A model generated the notes under the pieces. That model was not told the origin of the DNA and made no database searches. It was given only the letters and a program-made list of their open reading frames with translations. Positions 26,350 to 35,388 of a stretch of DNA of 64,000 nt are shown one piece after another (the stretch's first letter is position 1; the number at the start of each line of letters is the position of its first letter). Made by a program: the position numbers and the translations under genes. Origin of the DNA: Planctomycetota bacterium (GTDB taxonomy: Bacteria; Planctomycetota; Phycisphaerae; Phycisphaerales; Phycisphaeraceae); contig CP066225.1 of assembly GCA_016350165.1 (NCBI GenBank), forward strand, positions 3,224,001-3,288,000, given 5' to 3'.

Positions 26350-26767
26350 TTTTACCTCATTATGGAAAATCAGCTGGGTACAGTGTACCCGATGCTGCTA
26401 AATATAAAGACGGAGACGATGTTGTAACGTTTCAGTTTTAAGGGCGTGGAATTGCAATTCGATGTGAATATGGGTTGATTTGTAACGATAAGTGTATTTA
26501 GGTTAAAGGATTAGCGAATTGGGGCAGCTGGTGACCTGTGTAACGGGGTATGTTGGAGGGGGGTGGTGCGGATCAACAAGTAATTTGAGGGGTCGAGTTA
26601 AGGTGGGTCGTATTTTGAGAGAAGAAGTCGTGGTTTAATCTGGGAAGCGGTTGGTTTTTGTTGAGTGGGGGGTGGTTGTGAGGTGGCGATTGTTGTGGTT
26701 GCATGCAGAGTTAAAGTTGCCGGATTAAGCGTGGTTTCAGTGGTAGGTGAGGTTGGGAAATCGTAAG
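26350..26767. other. Intergenic region with one palindrome
   Basis: Contains GGGTACAGTGTACCC at 26376-26390 and otherwise G/T-rich sequence without a recognisable gene or terminator. Confidence 0.5.
26376..26390. promoter_or_regulatory. Operator-like palindrome upstream of ECF sigma gene
   Basis: GGGTAC-AGT-GTACCC, six-base perfect arms, 26 bases upstream of the sigma ATG on the minus strand. It could be a regulator site or a small leader hairpin. Confidence 0.4.
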
Positions 26768-27415
26768 TTAAGGGGCTAATCGTTGAATAGACCATTTGCC
26801 GTTATTCTCAAGAATGTATTGTAGACGGTCGTGTAAGCGGTTGGGTCTTCCTTGCCAAAATTCAATTGTGTGCGCTTTTATGCAGTAGCCACCCCAATCA
26901 GTTGGGCGAGGGATTGATATGTCTTTGTATTGTTCTGCGAGCTGTTTGAGTTTTGTTTCAAGGAATTCGCGATTTGGAATGACGGAGCTTTGGTTAGAAA
27001 CAATGGCTCCGAGTTGCGAGCCGTGAGGGCGTGATGCGAAGTAATTACTTGAAACTTCATCGGAGGTTTTGGTCGATTTGCCGGTGATGCGAACTTGACG
27101 TTCAAGGTTTGGCCAATAGAACACGAGGGTTGCGTACGGGTGTTCTTCGAGTTGCTTGGCTTTGATGGATTCGTAGTTTGTGAAGAAGACGAAGCCACGC
27201 TCATCGAATGATTTGAGTAAGACGATACGCGCATCGGGCATGCCGGAGGGATCGACAGTAGCGAGCGTCATTGCGTTGGGTTCAAACCAATCACCTTTGT
27301 TTGCGGCAATAGCGTCATTGAACCAAGTACGAAATTGTTCGATGGGATTTTTGCTTGCATCTTTTTCATGCAAGGAACCCATATCAAAATTACGTCGCAT
27401 AGCATCGATAGACAT
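26768..27415 (-). CDS. pdxH: Pyridoxamine 5'-phosphate oxidase
   Basis: FMN enzyme of 215 residues that oxidises pyridoxine or pyridoxamine 5'-phosphate to pyridoxal 5'-phosphate in the cytoplasm. Family marks: RNFDMGSL, ATVDPSGMPDARIVLLK, FFTNYESIKA, ASRPHGSQLGAIVSNQSSVI, and the C-terminal WQGRPNRLHDR...RLAP. Start is ATG 27415, since AAGGAGAT lies five bases before it; this gives the usual family length. A near-copy of the CTAA-N7-TTAG palindrome lies in its last codons. Confidence 0.95.
   Translation of the reverse strand: MSIDAMRRNFDMGSLHEKDASKNPIEQFRTWFNDAIAANKGDWFEPNAMTLATVDPSGMPDARIVLLKSFDERGFVFFTNYESIKAKQLEEHPYATLVFYWPNLERQVRITGKSTKTSDEVSSNYFASRPHGSQLGAIVSNQSSVIPNREFLETKLKQLAEQYKDISIPRPTDWGGYCIKAHTIEFWQGRPNRLHDRLQYILENNGKWSIQRLAP
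26776..26790. repeat. CTAA-N7-TTAG-like palindrome in the 3' end of pdxH
   Basis: CTAATCGTTGAATAG differs by one base from the copies at 12398 and 13884; it is in coding sequence a few codons before the stop. Confidence 0.4.
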
Positions 27416-27504
27416 TATGAATCTCCTTGCCTCCCACAAATACAACACGTTACCAGCAATTCTTATTTGAATTGTATTAATTTTGTATCGGGAAAAATGA
27501 TTGT

Positions 27505-28188
27505 TTAGCTAAAAAGTGATGTTGGGGTGATAAGATCCGGTCGATCGTTTTTAACGGTATTGACGTCGGTAGAAACTGGATAGTAAGTCATTTCATCAGC
27601 GGGGTAGGGGATGAGGAGTTTGTCGAGATTGGTTGCTTTGATATTGTCTGGGTTGAGCCATTGGTCGAAATGTTCACGAGGTATGATGACGGGCATACGC
27701 TGATGTAATACCCTAATCAACGGATTGGCTTGAGTTGTGATGATTGTGGCTGTGTCGACTTCGGAACCATCAGGTGAAAGGTATGTGTCCCATAAACCCG
27801 CAAATGCAAAAGGATATTCGTCAAGCATACGAATGTAGTGAGGTGTTTTGGGGCCTTTAGTTATTGCTTTCCATTCATAGAAACCGGATGCGGGTATGAG
27901 ACAACGGCGATATTTAAAATTACCTTTGAATGAAGGCTTTTCTCGTAATGTTTCACTTCGTGCGTTGATGAGTTTAGAGCCGATGGATGGATCTTTTGAC
28001 CACGATGGGATGAGGCCCCAGAATGCAAAAGTGATATGACGACGTTTTGTTTCGGGTTCTATTCGTGCGATAGGGATGGGTTGAGTTGGCGCGATGTTGT
28101 AGCGCGGCTTGAGATAAATATCGAGTGCAGCTTCAAGCCACTCCTCAAGCAAGTGTTCTTCATGTGTAAGGACATATCTTCCGCACAT
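27505..28188 (-). CDS. SRAP-family abasic-site-processing protein (YedK/HMCES type)
   Basis: Protein of 227 residues that shields abasic sites in single-stranded DNA by a covalent link through Cys2. The catalytic MCGRY start fixes the initiator ATG. Other family marks are RYNIAPTQ, FWGLIPSW, INARSET, CLIPASGFYEW with its active-site Glu, and LHQRMPVII with its active-site His. It sits 47 bases from the SDR gene on the same strand. All key residues are present. Confidence 0.93.
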   Translation of the reverse strand: MCGRYVLTHEEHLLEEWLEAALDIYLKPRYNIAPTQPIPIARIEPETKRRHITFAFWGLIPSWSKDPSIGSKLINARSETLREKPSFKGNFKYRRCLIPASGFYEWKAITKGPKTPHYIRMLDEYPFAFAGLWDTYLSPDGSEVDTATIITTQANPLIRVLHQRMPVIIPREHFDQWLNPDNIKATNLDKLLIPYPADEMTYYPVSTDVNTVKNDRPDLITPTSLFS

Positions 28189-28235
28189 GATTAAATTGTA
28201 GCGAGATTCGAAGATTTGTGTGAGATGTATGTGTG

Positions 28236-29021
28236 TTAAGTATTAGCGGCACCGCCGTCAACATGCATGATGAGACCAGTCGTCCATGAGGATGCATTTG
28301 ATGCAAGGTATAGTGCGGCGTTGGCGATTTCCTCAGGTGTGCCCATACGTTGTAAAGGATAATATTCTCCTATGAAATCCATAGTTTTGTTATGGGCTAC
28401 AGGTGATAGAGCTTGCATACGTTGTTTCATATGATCGGTTTCAACCATACCGGGAGCGATGGCGTTGACGCGAATGTGATGTGGGCCGAGTTCGGTTGCC
28501 AATGATTTTGTAAGAGCGCTGACACCAGCTTTGCACATAGTATAGATTGCACCGGGGCGGAAAGGTGTAATGCGATGAGCATAGTAAGAAGAGAGGTTGA
28601 TAATGGATGCTTTACCTTTGATGAGTGCGGGCATAAGCGATTGTGTTGTGACGATTGTACTCATGAGGTTAAGGTTGATCAGGTACTGAATGTCTGAGAT
28701 TGAGATTTCTTCAAAGGGTCCAAATTGTGCATATCCTGCGTTGTTTACGAGAATATCTATGTGATCCCATTTGTTTAAGATTTGTTGAGATGTATGTTGG
28801 ATTTGTTTTGAGTCGGACATATCTGCTGTGAGTGTATGGATGTTTGTGTTGTGAGATTGAAGCTTATTCGCTGCTGCATCGATCTTTTCTTGGCTACGTG
28901 AAATAATGAATACATCTGCACCCATTTTGCAGAATAGGTTAGCAATAGCGAAACCTAATCCTTCCGATGCGCCGGTGATGATAGCCCGTTTATCTTTGAG
29001 ATCGTTTGCTGAGATGGTCAT
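28236..29021 (-). CDS. Short-chain dehydrogenase/reductase
   Basis: NAD(P)-dependent oxidoreductase of 261 residues. Cofactor motif TGASEGLG, NNAG, catalytic Ser in INLSSYY and YTMCK (YxxxK) are all present, and IAPGMVETD follows, as in classical SDRs of the FabG type. The substrate is unknown; it has no fatty-acid gene neighbours, so I do not call it FabG. Two CTAA-N7-TTAG palindromes lie just upstream. Confidence 0.88.
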   Translation of the reverse strand: MTISANDLKDKRAIITGASEGLGFAIANLFCKMGADVFIISRSQEKIDAAANKLQSHNTNIHTLTADMSDSKQIQHTSQQILNKWDHIDILVNNAGYAQFGPFEEISISDIQYLINLNLMSTIVTTQSLMPALIKGKASIINLSSYYAHRITPFRPGAIYTMCKAGVSALTKSLATELGPHHIRVNAIAPGMVETDHMKQRMQALSPVAHNKTMDFIGEYYPLQRMGTPEEIANAALYLASNASSWTTGLIMHVDGGAANT

Positions 29022-29034
29022 GCGATAACTCCGT

Positions 29035-29049
29035 CTAATACGCGGTTAG
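29035..29049. repeat. CTAA-N7-TTAG palindrome upstream of SDR gene
   Basis: CTAATACGCGGTTAG, 13 bases before the SDR start (minus strand). Confidence 0.5.
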
Positions 29050-29060
29050 TTTATGAGTAA

Positions 29061-29075
29061 CTAAACAGATATTAG
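29061..29075. repeat. CTAA-N7-TTAG palindrome upstream of SDR gene, second copy
   Basis: CTAAACAGATATTAG, starting 26 bases from the start of the copy at 29035. Confidence 0.45.
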
Positions 29076-29139
29076 GCGCATGAGATAAAGTGCTCAGATA
29101 GCGTAGGGGGAAATGTGTAATATTGTATTAGCTAATGCG

Positions 29140-30198
29140 CTATTTTTTTGAACGTGTTGCTTTTTTAAGAGCAGCAATTTCTGGTGCTGTTAAGAAGCGG
29201 AATGAGCCAGCGGTGACGCCTTTAAGACGTAGAGGTCCGATGCCAACGCGTTTGAGTTTTCGAACGTTGTAACCGAGTTGCGCGAGGAGTCTGCGAATTT
29301 CACGGTTTTGACCTTCTTTGAGCGTGATTGCGATTGTGGTACGGTCGCCACGGAAACGGTCACGTTCGATGCCAAGGATTTTGACTTGAAGTGCAGATGC
29401 TTTTTTTGATTTTGGCGCGTTTTTTGAGGTTGCGGATGTGTTGGCGAGGAAGAGGCCTTTCTTCATGCGTTGCGCATCTTCTTCAGTAAGGCGTCCTTTG
29501 ATTTTGACTTGGTAATGCTTGACGACTTCGTAACGAGGGTGTGTAAGTTTGTTAGCTATGTCGCCGTCGTTTGTGAGAAGGATGAGACCTGTTGAGTCTG
29601 CATCCAGACGACCGACGGGGTAGAGGCGAGGGTTGCCGGGGATATTGACGAGGTCGATAACACGGCGACGACCTTCCGGATCGTCATTTGTTGAGATGAC
29701 ACCCTTTGGCTTATTGACCATGACGTAAAATTTACGCGCTTTGGTTGCTTTGAGTTTGGGTGTGTTGATTGCTTCACCAAAAACTTCGATGCGATCTTTG
29801 TTAGGATCGACCCATGCTGGGAGTGTGGTGATCTTTTCGCCGTTAACGACGACTCGGCCTTGCGTTATTAAATCTTCACAGTCACGACGTGAAGCAACAC
29901 CAGCTTCAGCCATCGCCTTTTGCAAACGGATACCACGTGATGAATCGGTGTAATCTTCTACACGACGAGCTGCGGCAGCTTTTTTGCGGCTTTTGGATGT
30001 GCTCTTACTTGCCTTCTTTTTCATGCCAGATGAGGCAGATTTTGAAGAAGCATGTTTTTTCTTTGACACTTTCTTACTGGCTTTTTTCTTTTTCGCATCA
30101 GCTTCTTTAGCGGCGCCTTGTTTAAGTAAATCTACAATTGAAGCCTCACCTTTATTTGCAGGTGCGTTGCGACGGAAAGTGTTTTTTTCGTTTGGCAT
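29140..30198 (-). CDS. RsuA/RluB-family pseudouridine synthase with Lys-rich N-terminus
   Basis: Enzyme of 352 residues that makes pseudouridine in rRNA. An S4 RNA-binding domain (IRLQKAMAEAGVASRRDCED) comes before the catalytic domain with KPKGVIST and the active Asp in GRLDADSTGLILLTNDG; EGQNREIRRL is also typical. The first 100 residues are an extra Lys/Ser/Ala tract that probably contacts RNA. ATG 30198 is my choice; an ATG at 30309 adds 37 residues including several Cys, and none of the starts has a clear SD. Whether it modifies 16S or 23S rRNA cannot be read. Confidence 0.9.
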   Translation of the reverse strand: MPNEKNTFRRNAPANKGEASIVDLLKQGAAKEADAKKKKASKKVSKKKHASSKSASSGMKKKASKSTSKSRKKAAAARRVEDYTDSSRGIRLQKAMAEAGVASRRDCEDLITQGRVVVNGEKITTLPAWVDPNKDRIEVFGEAINTPKLKATKARKFYVMVNKPKGVISTNDDPEGRRRVIDLVNIPGNPRLYPVGRLDADSTGLILLTNDGDIANKLTHPRYEVVKHYQVKIKGRLTEEDAQRMKKGLFLANTSATSKNAPKSKKASALQVKILGIERDRFRGDRTTIAITLKEGQNREIRRLLAQLGYNVRKLKRVGIGPLRLKGVTAGSFRFLTAPEIAALKKATRSKK

Positions 30199-30423
30199 GA
30201 CAGAAGTGTCTTTGGTTCCCTGCATGTGCTCAGAAAGCTGATGGAAGCGGTTTGCTTCCGAGAGCGGGCAGGGGCAGCGGCAATTCACATCGCGACTGGC
30301 AGGTTTCATGAAGCTGATTGCATATGAGCTTCAGCGAGGCAAGATTATAGCGTGTTTCGCTGTTGGAACGAAATTGCCTCTAATTTGCTGTAAATAAGGG
30401 TTGTAGGCAGGTTGCTAGCGTGA

Positions 30424-31161
30424 TTAATCGAATTCGTCGCCCTTGAAGGTGGAGCCTAGGTAGAGCTTGCGGACTTGCTCATTGTTGATGATTTCCTTCG
30501 GCGTACCTTCAGCAAAGACGTTACCTTCGAAGATCACATAAACACGATCACAAACAGCGAGAATATGCTGCACATTGTGGTCGGTCACAAGCATCGCGAT
30601 ATTTTGCTCATCTCGAAGGCGTCTAATTTCACGCTGTAAATCTTCAACTGCGACAGGGTCAACGCCTGAGAATGGCTCATCAAGGAGAATCAGTTGGGGC
30701 TCGGTAATCAGAGCACGAGCGATTTCGAGCTTGCGGCGTTCACCACCTGACAAGGTTCTTGCAGGTTGCTTACGCGTTTTTGTTAGATCGAACTGTTCCA
30801 TCAACTCTTCAGCGCGTTCTTTGCGTTGAACACGCGTGTACGGGCGAGTTTCGAGGATAGCCATGAGATTGTCCTGCACCGAGAGACGCTGGAAAATCGA
30901 AGGCTCCTGCGAGAGATATCCCATGCCACGCTGTGCACGTTGGTACATCGCCAGTTTGGTCACGTCATGGCCATCAAAAATAATCTGGCCATCATCAGGT
31001 GTGAGCATGCCCATTGTCATGCGGAAGCTGGTCGTTTTGCCAGCACCGTTGCGACCGAGCAATCCAACGATTTCACGCTCTGATACGTCAAATGAGACAT
31101 TGTTCACAACCGTGCGGCCTGAGAACGTCTTCACCAGATTGTTGACTTTAAGGATATACAT
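30424..31161 (-). CDS. lptB: LPS export ABC ATPase LptB
   Basis: ATPase of 245 residues that drives lipopolysaccharide extraction from the inner membrane with LptFG. Motifs: Walker A GRNGAGKT, Q-loop LSQEPSIF, signature LSGGERRKLEIARAL, Walker B LILLDEPFSGVDP and switch TDHNV. The SQEPSIFRL-type Q-loop and DPVAVEDLQ segment set LptB apart from the related LivF/LivG ATPases. ATG 31161 opens MYILKVNNLVK; the GTG at 31191 is less likely. No LptA or LptC gene adjoins it. Confidence 0.9.
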   Translation of the reverse strand: MYILKVNNLVKTFSGRTVVNNVSFDVSEREIVGLLGRNGAGKTTSFRMTMGMLTPDDGQIIFDGHDVTKLAMYQRAQRGMGYLSQEPSIFQRLSVQDNLMAILETRPYTRVQRKERAEELMEQFDLTKTRKQPARTLSGGERRKLEIARALITEPQLILLDEPFSGVDPVAVEDLQREIRRLRDEQNIAMLVTDHNVQHILAVCDRVYVIFEGNVFAEGTPKEIINNEQVRKLYLGSTFKGDEFD

Positions 31162-31357
31162 CTCTGTCTCACATGATACACCGGTACCCACTATATGGCA
31201 CGCTTTACGGGTAGTTCTATGAAACCTTGTGGATGAAAAACCATGGTGATTTCTGATCTTTGAAATTCTTCGCGACCATTTGTCTCCATTTTGTTACAAT
31301 ATGCCAACTTTTTGACCCATCAATCCCCTTCATCAATCAAAGATTGTGAGGCTGACT

Positions 31358-32608
31358 ATGTCGTTACGTTTCAGTATCATGCCTTCTATCGCTGTAGCTG
31401 CAGCTCTGACGGCTGGCTGTGTTTCTCAGGAATCCACAAACATGAATCAATCATTCAAGCAGCGCCCGAAGATTGAACAGGGCGAACTCGAGAAATTGCT
31501 CAAAAACAATAAGAGTAAATTCGAGACCGTGCTCGCTGACCCTGAAACGTTCCGTGTGCAGGCTCTCTATTCCATTATCGAAGACGATGGCTCAATCGAA
31601 CGGCATGGTTACCGTATCGAAAATGAGTACTTCTATCCTGCCTCATCAATCAAGGCATTTGCTTCAGTTGCAGCGTTGCAACACCTGCATGAACTGAATG
31701 AAAAGGATGACGCGAAACTCAAGCCGCAAACGCCACTTGCGATCTTCCCACTCTTTGCTGATGAAACCTATCAGTACGATGACGAGTCAAACCTGATTCA
31801 AGGCAAGAAAACGATCGAACATGAAATTCGTCGCACGCTTCTTGTTTCATCCAACTCAGCATTCAACCACCTATTTGAGTTTGTTGGCCACGAACGTATC
31901 AATAAAATGTGTGAAGAATACGGCTTCGACCAAACCTTCTACATGCACCGCCTCTCAGAATTCCGCTCAATCGAAGCGAACCAGACTTCGCCTAAGATGG
32001 AATTCCATATGCCTAACGGCGACATCTATACCGTGCCTGAACGTAAGAGTGAACTCATCTACACGAATGATCTGCCCGGCATCGATATTGGCGATGGCTA
32101 CATGAACAATGACGGTTCAATCACTGACGAGCCATTGAGCTTCAAATACAAGAACCGTGCATCTGTCCGTGATTTGCAGGACATTATGATCAAGATCGTT
32201 CGCCCTGACGTAGATCTTGGTACACCAGCTTTCAAAATTACTGAAGAAGATCGTGATATTTTGAAAGATGCATTGAGTACTTACCCACTCGATTCATCAT
32301 CACCGAAGTACGTGAAGAAGAATATTGGTAGCTGGATTGCTGACACATACTTTGTGCCGGGACTTCTGCGTGTTGATCCAGAACGTGACAACTGGCTTGT
32401 TCATGAAAAATCTGGGCAAGCATGGGCGTTTACTATTGAAAACGTAGTGGTCACACACTTGCCAACAAACAAAACATTTGCACTTACTGCAGTCATGTTT
32501 ACTAACAAGCGTAACATCATGAATACGGATGATTACGAATATCCATTCGCTTTTGAGTTTTATGCAGACCTTGGCGAAGCCGTTGCTCGTAAAGTGCTCG
32601 ATAAGTAA
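31358..32608 (+). CDS. Serine hydrolase of the beta-lactamase/PBP fold, lipoprotein
   Basis: Predicted lipoprotein of 416 residues; the signal ends LTAGC. A class-A-like catalytic core is visible: SxxK in PASSIKAFASVAAL and SxN in VSSNSAFNHLFEFVG, the usual spacing of beta-lactamase-related enzymes. The third motif is not clearly KTG, though HEKSGQAWAF may take that place. Substrate unknown; beta-lactam resistance should not be assumed. ATG 31358 has GAGG six bases upstream, so GTG 31346 is rejected. A weak terminator follows. Confidence 0.8.
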   Translation: MSLRFSIMPSIAVAAALTAGCVSQESTNMNQSFKQRPKIEQGELEKLLKNNKSKFETVLADPETFRVQALYSIIEDDGSIERHGYRIENEYFYPASSIKAFASVAALQHLHELNEKDDAKLKPQTPLAIFPLFADETYQYDDESNLIQGKKTIEHEIRRTLLVSSNSAFNHLFEFVGHERINKMCEEYGFDQTFYMHRLSEFRSIEANQTSPKMEFHMPNGDIYTVPERKSELIYTNDLPGIDIGDGYMNNDGSITDEPLSFKYKNRASVRDLQDIMIKIVRPDVDLGTPAFKITEEDRDILKDALSTYPLDSSSPKYVKKNIGSWIADTYFVPGLLRVDPERDNWLVHEKSGQAWAFTIENVVVTHLPTNKTFALTAVMFTNKRNIMNTDDYEYPFAFEFYADLGEAVARKVLDK

Positions 32609-32638
32609 GTAAACCTTACAATTCATACAATCACTACA

Positions 32639-32668
32639 AAGCTCTCGTTTTAACGGGGGCTTTTTTAG
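32639..32668 (+). terminator. Rho-independent terminator
   Basis: AAGCTCTCG/CGGGGGCTT stem with G-T pairs around TTTTAA, followed by a T run. Confidence 0.65.
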
Positions 32669-32723
32669 TGCCTTCATTCAAATGCTAGCCTAGAATCTCC
32701 CGCCACTATTCTAAAGGCGGGCT

Positions 32724-34040
32724 ATGAATCAATCTAACAAACACGATAATCTCAATGTTCTGATTGTTGCTGATAATGCATCTGCTCGATTTGGCGGCGA
32801 AGCAATTCTTCCATTGCACTATTTCCGATTCATGATTGAGCGACAAATCAATGTTCGTTTACTAGTTCATGAACGATGTAAAAATGAACTGTTCGAGCTT
32901 TTCCCTAATCAAAAAGATCGTATTCATTTTGTACCTGACACGAAAGTTCACCGATTGTTCTGGAAGTTAGGTGATTATTTTCCATATCGAATTCGTAACT
33001 TTACATTTGATTTGGTAGGTAGCCTTCTTACGCAATTTATGCAACGGAAAATCGCAAAGAAACTCATTGAACAATTCAATATTAATATATTGCATCAACC
33101 AATCCCTGTTTCACCCAAGCAGCCCTCAATGATGTTTAATCTTGATTCGGACAATCAAACTAAAATTATCATTGGCCCAATGAATGGGGGTATGGATTAT
33201 CCGTCAGCTTTTAAAAAGCAATCGAATCGTAAGCGTGCAATTGAAACTGTGTTTATCGATAGTGCGCGTCTATGCAGTTCATATGCAAATGTACTGATAC
33301 CCGGTAAAAGAAGAGCTGATCTACTGCTCGTAACAAATCAACGCACGCATGACGCATTGCCATCCTCGGTTAAGCATGATGAACAGGCTCGAATATTACA
33401 TATGCATGAAAATGCTGTGATTCCAGAACACTGGCCAGCGATTGACTGGAATGAACGACTCGAACCAGCTAAGCATAACAATCATCCGAGAGTTAAAGCC
33501 GTTTTTCTTGGCCGTCTACAATACCTTAAAGCAGTTGATACGCTGATCGATGCTATTCACAAGTTAGATGACGATGTGTATGTGAAATTGGATGTGATTG
33601 GCGATGGTGAAGCAAAGTCTAATTTAGAAAAACAAACTGATCAACTAAATTTAGCAGATCAAATTCGGTTTCATGGCTTTGTTCCCCAAACACAATGTGC
33701 TTCATTAATTAAAAATGCGGATGTACTAGTTTTGCCAAGTATTCATGAATGTGGCGGGGCTGTTGTACTTGAAGCAATGTGTATGCAGCTACCCGTTATC
33801 GTAGCCGACTGGGGTGGACCCGCTGATTACGTAACTCCAGAATGTGGCTTCAGAATCAGTGTTGAATCACGTGATACACTCGTGAATGGTATCGCAAATG
33901 CTTTGAAGCAGTTAGCTGAAAATCCATCGTTACGAGAAAAATTAGGTCATGCAGGACGTGAACGTGTACTCGAACATTTTAATTGGCCAATTAAGATTGA
34001 TCGTATGCTTGAAATATACCAACAACAGTTACAGCAATAA
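32724..34040 (+). CDS. Glycosyltransferase family 4
   Basis: Retaining glycosyltransferase of 438 residues with GT-B fold, cytoplasmic or membrane-associated. N-terminal domain holds the acceptor site (ASARFGGEAILPLHYFR). The C-terminal donor domain shows VFLGRLQYLKAVDTLIDAI, IGDGEAKSNLE, HGFVP and the EX7E element in HECGGAVVLEAM, followed by VADWGGPADYV. Donor and acceptor sugars are unknown. It is a single gene between two terminators, not in a polysaccharide cluster. More A/T-rich than most of the window. Confidence 0.88.
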   Translation: MNQSNKHDNLNVLIVADNASARFGGEAILPLHYFRFMIERQINVRLLVHERCKNELFELFPNQKDRIHFVPDTKVHRLFWKLGDYFPYRIRNFTFDLVGSLLTQFMQRKIAKKLIEQFNINILHQPIPVSPKQPSMMFNLDSDNQTKIIIGPMNGGMDYPSAFKKQSNRKRAIETVFIDSARLCSSYANVLIPGKRRADLLLVTNQRTHDALPSSVKHDEQARILHMHENAVIPEHWPAIDWNERLEPAKHNNHPRVKAVFLGRLQYLKAVDTLIDAIHKLDDDVYVKLDVIGDGEAKSNLEKQTDQLNLADQIRFHGFVPQTQCASLIKNADVLVLPSIHECGGAVVLEAMCMQLPVIVADWGGPADYVTPECGFRISVESRDTLVNGIANALKQLAENPSLREKLGHAGRERVLEHFNWPIKIDRMLEIYQQQLQQ

Positions 34041-34042
34041 AA

Positions 34043-34068
34043 AAAGACAGGCCAAAAGACCTGTCTTT
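34043..34068 (+). terminator. Bidirectional terminator
   Basis: AAAGACAGG/CCTGTCTTT stem with eight-base loop, between converging glycosyltransferase and SOD genes. Confidence 0.85.
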
Positions 34069-34093
34069 GATTATCGATAATGTTAGAATGGAT

Positions 34094-34753
34094 TTATCCA
34101 ATCTCAGCGAATCGTCTAGATACTTCTTCCCAATTAACAACATCAAAGAACGCTTTGATATAGTCAGGGCGACGGTTCTGATAGTTTAGGTAGTAAGCAT
34201 GTTCCCATACATCTAACCCAAGGATAGGCTTACAGCGGCATTCGCCTTCAGGACATCCGCATTCAGATAACCAAGTTGCATTCGCATATTCGCCCATCAA
34301 AGGATTGTTCTGATTGGGTGTTGAGCAAACGCACAAGCCATTGCTACAACCGACAAGCCAAGCCCAGCCACTACCGAAACGTGTCGCAGCAGCTTTAGCG
34401 AATAATTCTTGGAAACCTTCCATTGAACCAAATGATTTTTTAATCGCAGTATCAAGTTCAGTAGATGGTTTGCCACCTTTTCCCTTAGGCGCAAGGATTG
34501 TCCAGAACAGTGAGTGGTTCGCATGACCACCACCATTATTGATAACAGCTGTTCGTTTTGCGTCGGGGATGTTATCCAGATTACTGATCAATTCGCAAAC
34601 ACAATCAGGTGAAGTAATACCTTCTAGTGCAGCATTCAAATTGTTTACATAACCAGCGTGATGCTTATCGTGATGGATCTCCATAGTCTTCGCATCAATT
34701 GCCGGCTCCAATGCATCAAACGCATATGGCAAATCAGGCAATGTATAACTCAT
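34094..34753 (-). CDS. sodA: Superoxide dismutase (Mn/Fe type) with Cys-rich insert
   Basis: Enzyme of 219 residues that converts superoxide to peroxide and oxygen. Metal ligands are in HHDKHH, NHSLFW and [18 protein letters not shown] and NQNNPLMG favour the Mn form over Fe. Between NPLMG and ILGLDVWEH there is an insert of some 20 residues with [11 protein letters not shown], and further Cys occur as CVCE and CSNGLCVC. Ordinary SODs have few Cys and no such insert. AAGGAG precedes the ATG by seven bases. Confidence 0.92.
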   Translation of the reverse strand: MSYTLPDLPYAFDALEPAIDAKTMEIHHDKHHAGYVNNLNAALEGITSPDCVCELISNLDNIPDAKRTAVINNGGGHANHSLFWTILAPKGKGGKPSTELDTAIKKSFGSMEGFQELFAKAAATRFGSGWAWLVGCSNGLCVCSTPNQNNPLMGEYANATWLSECGCPEGECRCKPILGLDVWEHAYYLNYQNRRPDYIKAFFDVVNWEEVSRRFAEIG

Positions 34754-35288
34754 TTTTTATCTCCTTGTGGTTCCAACCAGGCGCGTTTCTCTTGTTAATT
34801 ATCTCTTCGTGCAATCGTGAATCGTCACAACAACAAAAACGAGTTTAGGACCATCATGAATGACGGTCAAGATAGTCACCTTTTCGGCTAGGATACATAC
34901 CTAACAAGATTTTTAGAGCTTTAATTCCCATGAATTTATTATTTAGGCACAATTGATATATACCTCCGGGCAAACAAGAATAACCTATCTGGATAATACG
35001 AATCCACTTTTATTTGCATGCCGCTTTGTTATATCGAATAACTTTTTTGATCATGGCATGGGAACAATTATCGGAGGCGAAAAGTATTACTTGATGGGAC
35101 ACTCCTGTTAATTCAGGGCTCATTGAAAATAAGAGTTGATTCAGCATGACTTATACATGCAGGGCAATAGATCTTCAGCAGTCAAAACGACTGTTCATCA
35201 TCTGCCAGCCAAACAAACGTCATGACACATCACTCTGGAGACGCTTACCTTTAGCGCAAGCTATTTCGGAATGATCGGGTTTGAGTGG

Positions 35289-35308
35289 GGTTTTGCTCGT
35301 GCAAAACC
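35289..35308 (+). promoter_or_regulatory. Stem-loop in sigma-gene leader
   Basis: Perfect eight-base stem GGTTTTGC/GCAAAACC with TCGT loop, 80 bases before the start codon. Confidence 0.5.
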
Positions 35309-35324
35309 ATCCGATCTGCGTGGG

Positions 35325-35366
35325 TTGCAATCAGATATCGGTACGTATTTACGAAGCCGATTGCAA
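35325..35366 (+). promoter_or_regulatory. Second stem-loop in sigma-gene leader
   Basis: Eight-base arms TTGCAATC/GATTGCAA with a 26-base interior; ends 22 bases before the ATG, next to the ribosome site. Confidence 0.45.
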
Positions 35367-35388
35367 ACAAAGAAGGTGAGGCAACATC

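Larger units (their letters stand above)
34754..35388. other. Long intergenic region with structured leader
   Basis: Divergent promoters of sodA and the sigma gene. The last 110 bases hold two stem-loops (35289-35308 and 35325-35366) in the probable leader of the sigma gene. No gene found. Confidence 0.5.

Noticed and set aside
31358-32608. Beta-lactamase resistance gene
   Set aside because: Only the SxxK and SxN motifs are clear; the third motif and omega-loop Glu are not, so it is described as a serine hydrolase of the fold.
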